From positions 1 through 33,699 of the forward strand of contig JFHB01000276.1 in the NCBI GenBank assembly GCA_000729835.1: a DNA stretch of 33,699 nucleotides, in the 5' to 3' direction. Under the pieces are notes generated by a model, which worked only from the letters and a program-made list of their open reading frames with translations, was not told the origin of the DNA and did not search any database. The stretch comes from Atkinsonella hypoxylon (lineage: Eukaryota; Ascomycota; Sordariomycetes; Hypocreales; Clavicipitaceae). Below are positions 29,862-33,699 of this stretch, in pieces. Both the position numbers and the translations under genes were made by a program. The first letter of the stretch is position 1. Every line of letters starts with the position of its first letter.

Positions 29862-32687
29862 ATGGCTGAGAAACCGTGCGTCTTTGACGATTGCGCCATT
29901 GCGTTCGTTCCGAGCAATGAGCTCACGCCACAATTTATCAATGAGGTATGGCATCAGTCACAGGAAAGAAAAGAATGAATATTAAAAGAAAGATGCCTCG
30001 GCTTACTCCATCTACATGCAGCTATCGAAAATTGTCGAAGATAATGGTGGAACCATTTGCGAACCTCGCCGGAACGGCTCAATACCCATCGAGAAAGTCA
30101 CTCACATCATATCCAATACCATCAACTTCGAACAGTACGTTGAGTCGCAAGCGGTCATGATCCCTGTGGTGTCGGATAAGTGGATTAGCAATTCGGTCAT
30201 GCGACGGAAAACAGCACAAGTGAGACCCTTCTCACCAGATCCTCGAATGATTTTTCGTGAGATTGTCGTTACGTGCGCGGACTTGCCCCAAATAGACAAG
30301 GAGAGTATTCTTGGTGCCACTATGGCTCTGGGTGGTCAGGAATCTAAGGATGCAACTAGATTGACGACACACATTTGTGCTTTGAGCATGGAGGCGCCCA
30401 AGGTAGATGCTGCGATGAAGAAAGGATTCAAGGGAAAAGTTGTTTTACCTCACTGGTGAGATCATGAAGCTCCGGACCCCACCTCCAAAGATTTGGTGCT
30501 CAAAGGTGCTAACGTTCTATCTAGGTTTGATGCATGCTTTAAACTGGGCAAGCGCATAGACGAAGGACCTTACTTGCTCCCAGAACCAGAGATCTTGAAA
30601 AAGAGTAATGCGGAAGACGTTGCCATTCCCGAAACCATGAATCTCGTTGGAGCGACGTCAGTAAACCCAGACTTTCTTCCATTACCTGCGAACAGCAAAA
30701 GTGCACGATCACCGGCGACGGTTTTTCAGGACAAGAGAGTTATGTTGTCAGCAGACTTGGGCATTACTGTACGCCTGATAAGAACTCTCGAGGGTATAAT
30801 CACAAATGGAGGAGGAAAGGTTGTTGATGAAGTTGATGACTGCGACATATTCATCTGCCAGTTTCGTAATGGTCCGCAATATACTCGAGCCGCCCAGAGC
30901 TGCAAAGAAGTCGGCAGCTTATCGTGGTTATACTCACTCATTGTGAACAACCAGTGGCAGAACCCATTGCATCGTCTTTTGCATTACCCAATACCAAGAA
31001 GCGGCATTCCAGGATTCGAGAAGCTCAAAATCACCGTGTCCAACTATGGCGGTGAGGCGAGAATATATCTGGAAAATCTTATCAAAGCCAGTGGCGCAGA
31101 GTTCACCAAGACAATGAAAGCGGACAATACTCACCTCATCACTGCCCGTGACACGAGCGAAAAATGCAAAGCTGCTCCAGAATGGGGAGTTGTGGTAATC
31201 AATCATCTCTGGATCGAGGAGAGCTATGCGAAATGCGAAATGAAGCCTGTCAATATTCCCAAATATAACCATTTCCCTCCGAGGACGAACTTGGGCGAAA
31301 TTATTGGACAGACTTTTCTGAGTGAACCTCATCTGCGAGAGTTATTCTACCCGGGCGGAGACGAGATAATGTCCTCCGGTGCGAAGAAAAAGCGCAAGAT
31401 TTTGCAGGCTGCTGAGGACAATGCCTACCATAAAGGCCCTGCGGAGGGATTGGTCATCGGAGGTGGGAAAGCGAATGAAGTCATGCCAGATGACGTTGAA
31501 AAGGAAGTTCCTTCACCGAGCAATATTAAAAAGTCCTCAGCTGTGGAAACACCTGTGCGGTCACGGCATGTTCACTCTGGTAAGGAGAACGAATCACCAT
31601 TAGTCATGTCTACTGGTGGTCGCAGTGCAAAAGCCAAGGCCCGAGACTTGCTGCAGCATATTGCGCCAGATATCGCTCTGTATGAGAAAGAAAAGAGGAG
31701 GCAAAGCAAGACAGGGGCTCCTTGGGGTGGCAAGCGAGCAGCAGACATGGCGGAGAAGGCGGCGAACAGTAAAACGACGACGAGTCCAAAACATAAGCAA
31801 GATGACGACGACGACGACGACGACGATGATGATGATGATGATGTTGCTGGCAAGAGACGTCCTCCGAAGAAACCACGTCCGTCATTGCCTGAAGTACAAA
31901 TGCGAATCGTCATTACTGGCTTCAACAGGTGGGTTGGAGATCAGAACAAAGAGGACCATGATAGAGTAAGTTTAGGGTTGCACAATTTTTGTTCTCTGAT
32001 TTTACCGTTTACTTTCCTGATACGTATGGACAAGGCTAAATATCGGTACATGGACAGAGAAAACTACGAGAACTTGGAATTCGAGTTGTACAAGAGGGTC
32101 AACCATGCGACTTTCTTGTTGCTCCCCAAATCGTCCGAACAGTCAAGTTCCTCTGTACCCTTGCTCGTGGCGCCGTCGTTCTATCCTCCAACTTCATCGA
32201 AACGGTGCTGGAGACTGGCGAGATACCTGACGTGAACAACTTCCTGCTGGAGGACAAGGCGGCGGAAAGCCGGTTCAATATTGATCTGAAACGATCTATA
32301 GCCCGGGCCAAAGCGAATCGGGGCAGGCTGCTGCAGGGAGTTCCAGTATACTGTACCGAGAAGATACGAAACGGGCCTGAAATCTACCGCGCCATTGCTG
32401 CGGCCAACGGAGCTATTTTCAAGCTCTATCGGGCCCGAAGTGGCACGACCATCAAGCCCACTACTGCAGAGCAGGATGGCTTTGCGAAGCCGGAGCCTGT
32501 GTACCTACTTAGCAGCCACAACGCAGAAGAGCAACAAATGGAGGTGAGGTTCCGTGACATGGCTGTAAAGGGCCACATGGAGCCGCGTATCGTTGCGCCT
32601 GACTGGCTGTTGGATGTGGCAATGGCACAGCAAGTGCGTTTCGACGAGAAGTTCCTGGTTGAGAATTGGGTTGCGAATCAAAAGTGA
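29862..32687 (+). CDS. rtt107: Multi-BRCT genome-stability protein Rtt107/Brc1
   Basis: This is the likely orthologue of budding yeast Rtt107 and fission yeast Brc1, nuclear scaffolds that bind phosphorylated H2A at damaged replication forks. Exons are 29862-29945, 30022-30455, 30525-31965 and 32058-32687, giving 862 aa. An N-terminal group of BRCT domains covers ~5-435 (VEDNGGTICEPRRNGSIPIE, KVVLPHWFDACFKLGKRID, IITNGGGKVVDEVDDCDIFI, IKASGAEFTKTMKADNTHLI, WGVVVINHLWIEES). A charged linker follows with basic stretches (GAKKKRK, KRRPPKKPRPS; possible NLS) and 14 consecutive Asp at 599-612. A C-terminal BRCT pair starts at ~631 (MRIVITGFNRW...LRELGIRVVQEGQPCDFLVAP; MEPRIVAPDWLLDVAMAQQ). Intron 3 (92 bp) changes frame; without it the last exon looks like a broken gene. 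The start is in CCATGG context. It is convergent with vps25 (177 bp between stops). Confidence 0.92.
31801..31842. repeat. Trinucleotide GAC/GAT run coding for 14 Asp
   Basis: Fourteen consecutive Asp codons (a GAT, then seven GAC and six GAT) lie in the rtt107 linker. The run is in frame and is a likely length-polymorphic site. On the other strand it reads as poly-Ser or poly-His, producing spurious open frames. Confidence 0.95.
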
Positions 32688-32863
32688 TGGGGGTCTAGGT
32701 GGATGTTGCGGGTCTTATAAATGACTTCTTTGAGCATGGCGTTGGATTTGAATGATGGGATTTCATAGGAATGCACAAGCGGCCCTGTCGGTATTCTTTA
32801 ACTGGCCGCTTTTGCACGCGGCTTCAATGCCAGGCTGTGAGATGATTTGATGTGGATATGAAA

Positions 32864-33510
32864 TTAAAAGAACTTGACACCCAGTGAGTCGTCAGAGCCA
32901 AATATCTGTGCCTTGCCCTTCTTGACCAGTATATTCAAAGCTTTCAACAGCACGTCATGGTCCAAGCCATGTATTTCTTGTCAAGTCAGTTTGCCTTGCT
33001 CGATGTCATGCTTACCCGGATGTCGTCGGATGGGAAGTTGTTTCAAGGGTTAGGCACCCTATATATGCGTGACGTACCTGTTCCCCTCGTGCCCTCGCCC
33101 TCGCTGAGTTCGTACACGGTCAAGACACTCCCCTTCTGCGCCGTATCCTCCAAAAAGTTCTCAATCAAGGCCGCCCACTCGTCGGGCTTCTTCCAATACA
33201 CGTAGACGACTTCTTTGGAGCCGGACCCGGCGTACTCTGCCCGGCCGTCCTTGCGCATAAAGTCGAGCACTTCGTGAATGTCAGGGATGCTCAGGCGGCG
33301 ATCGAGACGCGCGTTGTAAAAGAGATCTGTTTGCGCGGCTGTCGAGACGGCGAGCTTGAAGATGCGGTGGTGGCGGGCGTAGGAGAGGACGAGGGCGGAC
33401 CACTTGGTCAGTTGGGCGTGGTGGGTGGTGAGGTTTGGTTGGCGGGTGTAGAAGGCGGGCAGGTGGTATACTTGCGGGAAGGAAAAGGGGGTTGTGGATG
33501 GCGTTGGCAT
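32864..33510 (-). CDS. vps25: ESCRT-II subunit VPS25
   Basis: VPS25 is a component of the ESCRT-II complex that sorts ubiquitinated membrane proteins into multivesicular bodies on endosomes. Minus-strand exons are 33510-33078 and 32976-32864, giving 181 aa, the usual VPS25 size. The 101-bp intron has donor GTACGT, branch CTGAC and acceptor ACAAG. The N terminus has the conserved FPQVYHLPAFYTRQPN and the KWSALVLSYARHH of the first winged helix. The central part is LFYNARLDRRLSIPDIHEVLDFM...VYVYWKKPDEWA. The second winged helix continues across the intron (GSVLTVYELSEGEG | EIHGLDHDVLLKALNILVKK) to GSDDSLGVKFF at the stop. The AAG acceptor is uncommon, but it is the one that restores the conserved C terminus in frame. 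It is convergent with rtt107. Confidence 0.94.
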
Positions 33511-33699
33511 GATGAGTCGTTGGCGTACGTGGGTTGTTGATGCGAGGTTTTTTGGATGCGTGTCGGAGCTTTATGGTTGGGTGGAGTTTAGGGTGACTTG
33601 TTTCATGCACTTGGGATGAGGTCTTGGCACGGGGCGGATGATGGGTGAAGTCGATCAGTTTACTAGATACAGTGAAGCAGATATAGTGAAGCATTGTGG

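Noticed and set aside
31966..32235. Apparent frame change and early stop in the last part of rtt107 (pseudogene)
   Set aside because: A 92-bp intron (31966-32057) in phase 0 restores RRKLRELGIRVVQEGQPCD in the BRCT domain; the read-through frame to 32235 is an artefact.

Overview
This window is nuclear DNA of a filamentous ascomycete, most likely a sordariomycete of the order Hypocreales. The reasons are short introns (about 55-290 bp) with GT...AG borders and CTAAC/CTGAC branch sites, Kozak-like starts, and protein sequences that read as typical filamentous-fungal orthologues. The order-level call is inference from overall look. No bacterial, viral or intact transposon gene was seen. Ten spliced protein genes and one intron-encoded snoRNA are supported; the exon models below keep frame through every junction.

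Left part (1-8300): a long CT microsatellite at the window edge, a gene-poor stretch with minisatellites, then TAF8 (+), RACK1/CPC-2 (+, with a U24-type C/D snoRNA in its fourth intron) and the oligosaccharyltransferase subunit OST3 (-).

Centre (8998-28753): a complete N-acetylglucosamine (GlcNAc) catabolic cluster of the kind described in Trichoderma reesei. In order: GH3-GNAT beta-N-acetylglucosaminidase-like gene nag3 (-), GlcNAc-6-P deacetylase dac1 (+), NDT80-like regulator ron1 (+), an SRR1-like gene of unknown role (+), glucosamine-6-P deaminase dam1 (-), and the GlcNAc kinase-type hexokinase hxk3 (+). Together they would release GlcNAc from intracellular conjugates (nag3, if active), phosphorylate it (hxk3), deacetylate it (dac1) and deaminate/isomerise it to fructose-6-P (dam1), with RON1 as the likely activator. 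nag3/dac1 and dam1/hxk3 are two divergent pairs. Each shared intergenic region carries one copy of a related ~70-bp element with terminal inverted repeats, which is the most unusual structure in the window. No GlcNAc transporter gene is present.

Right part (28754-33699): the BRCT-repeat genome-stability protein Rtt107/Brc1 (+), convergent with the ESCRT-II subunit VPS25 (-). The remaining DNA is intergenic, with simple repeats, a short hairpin and an 18-bp palindrome.
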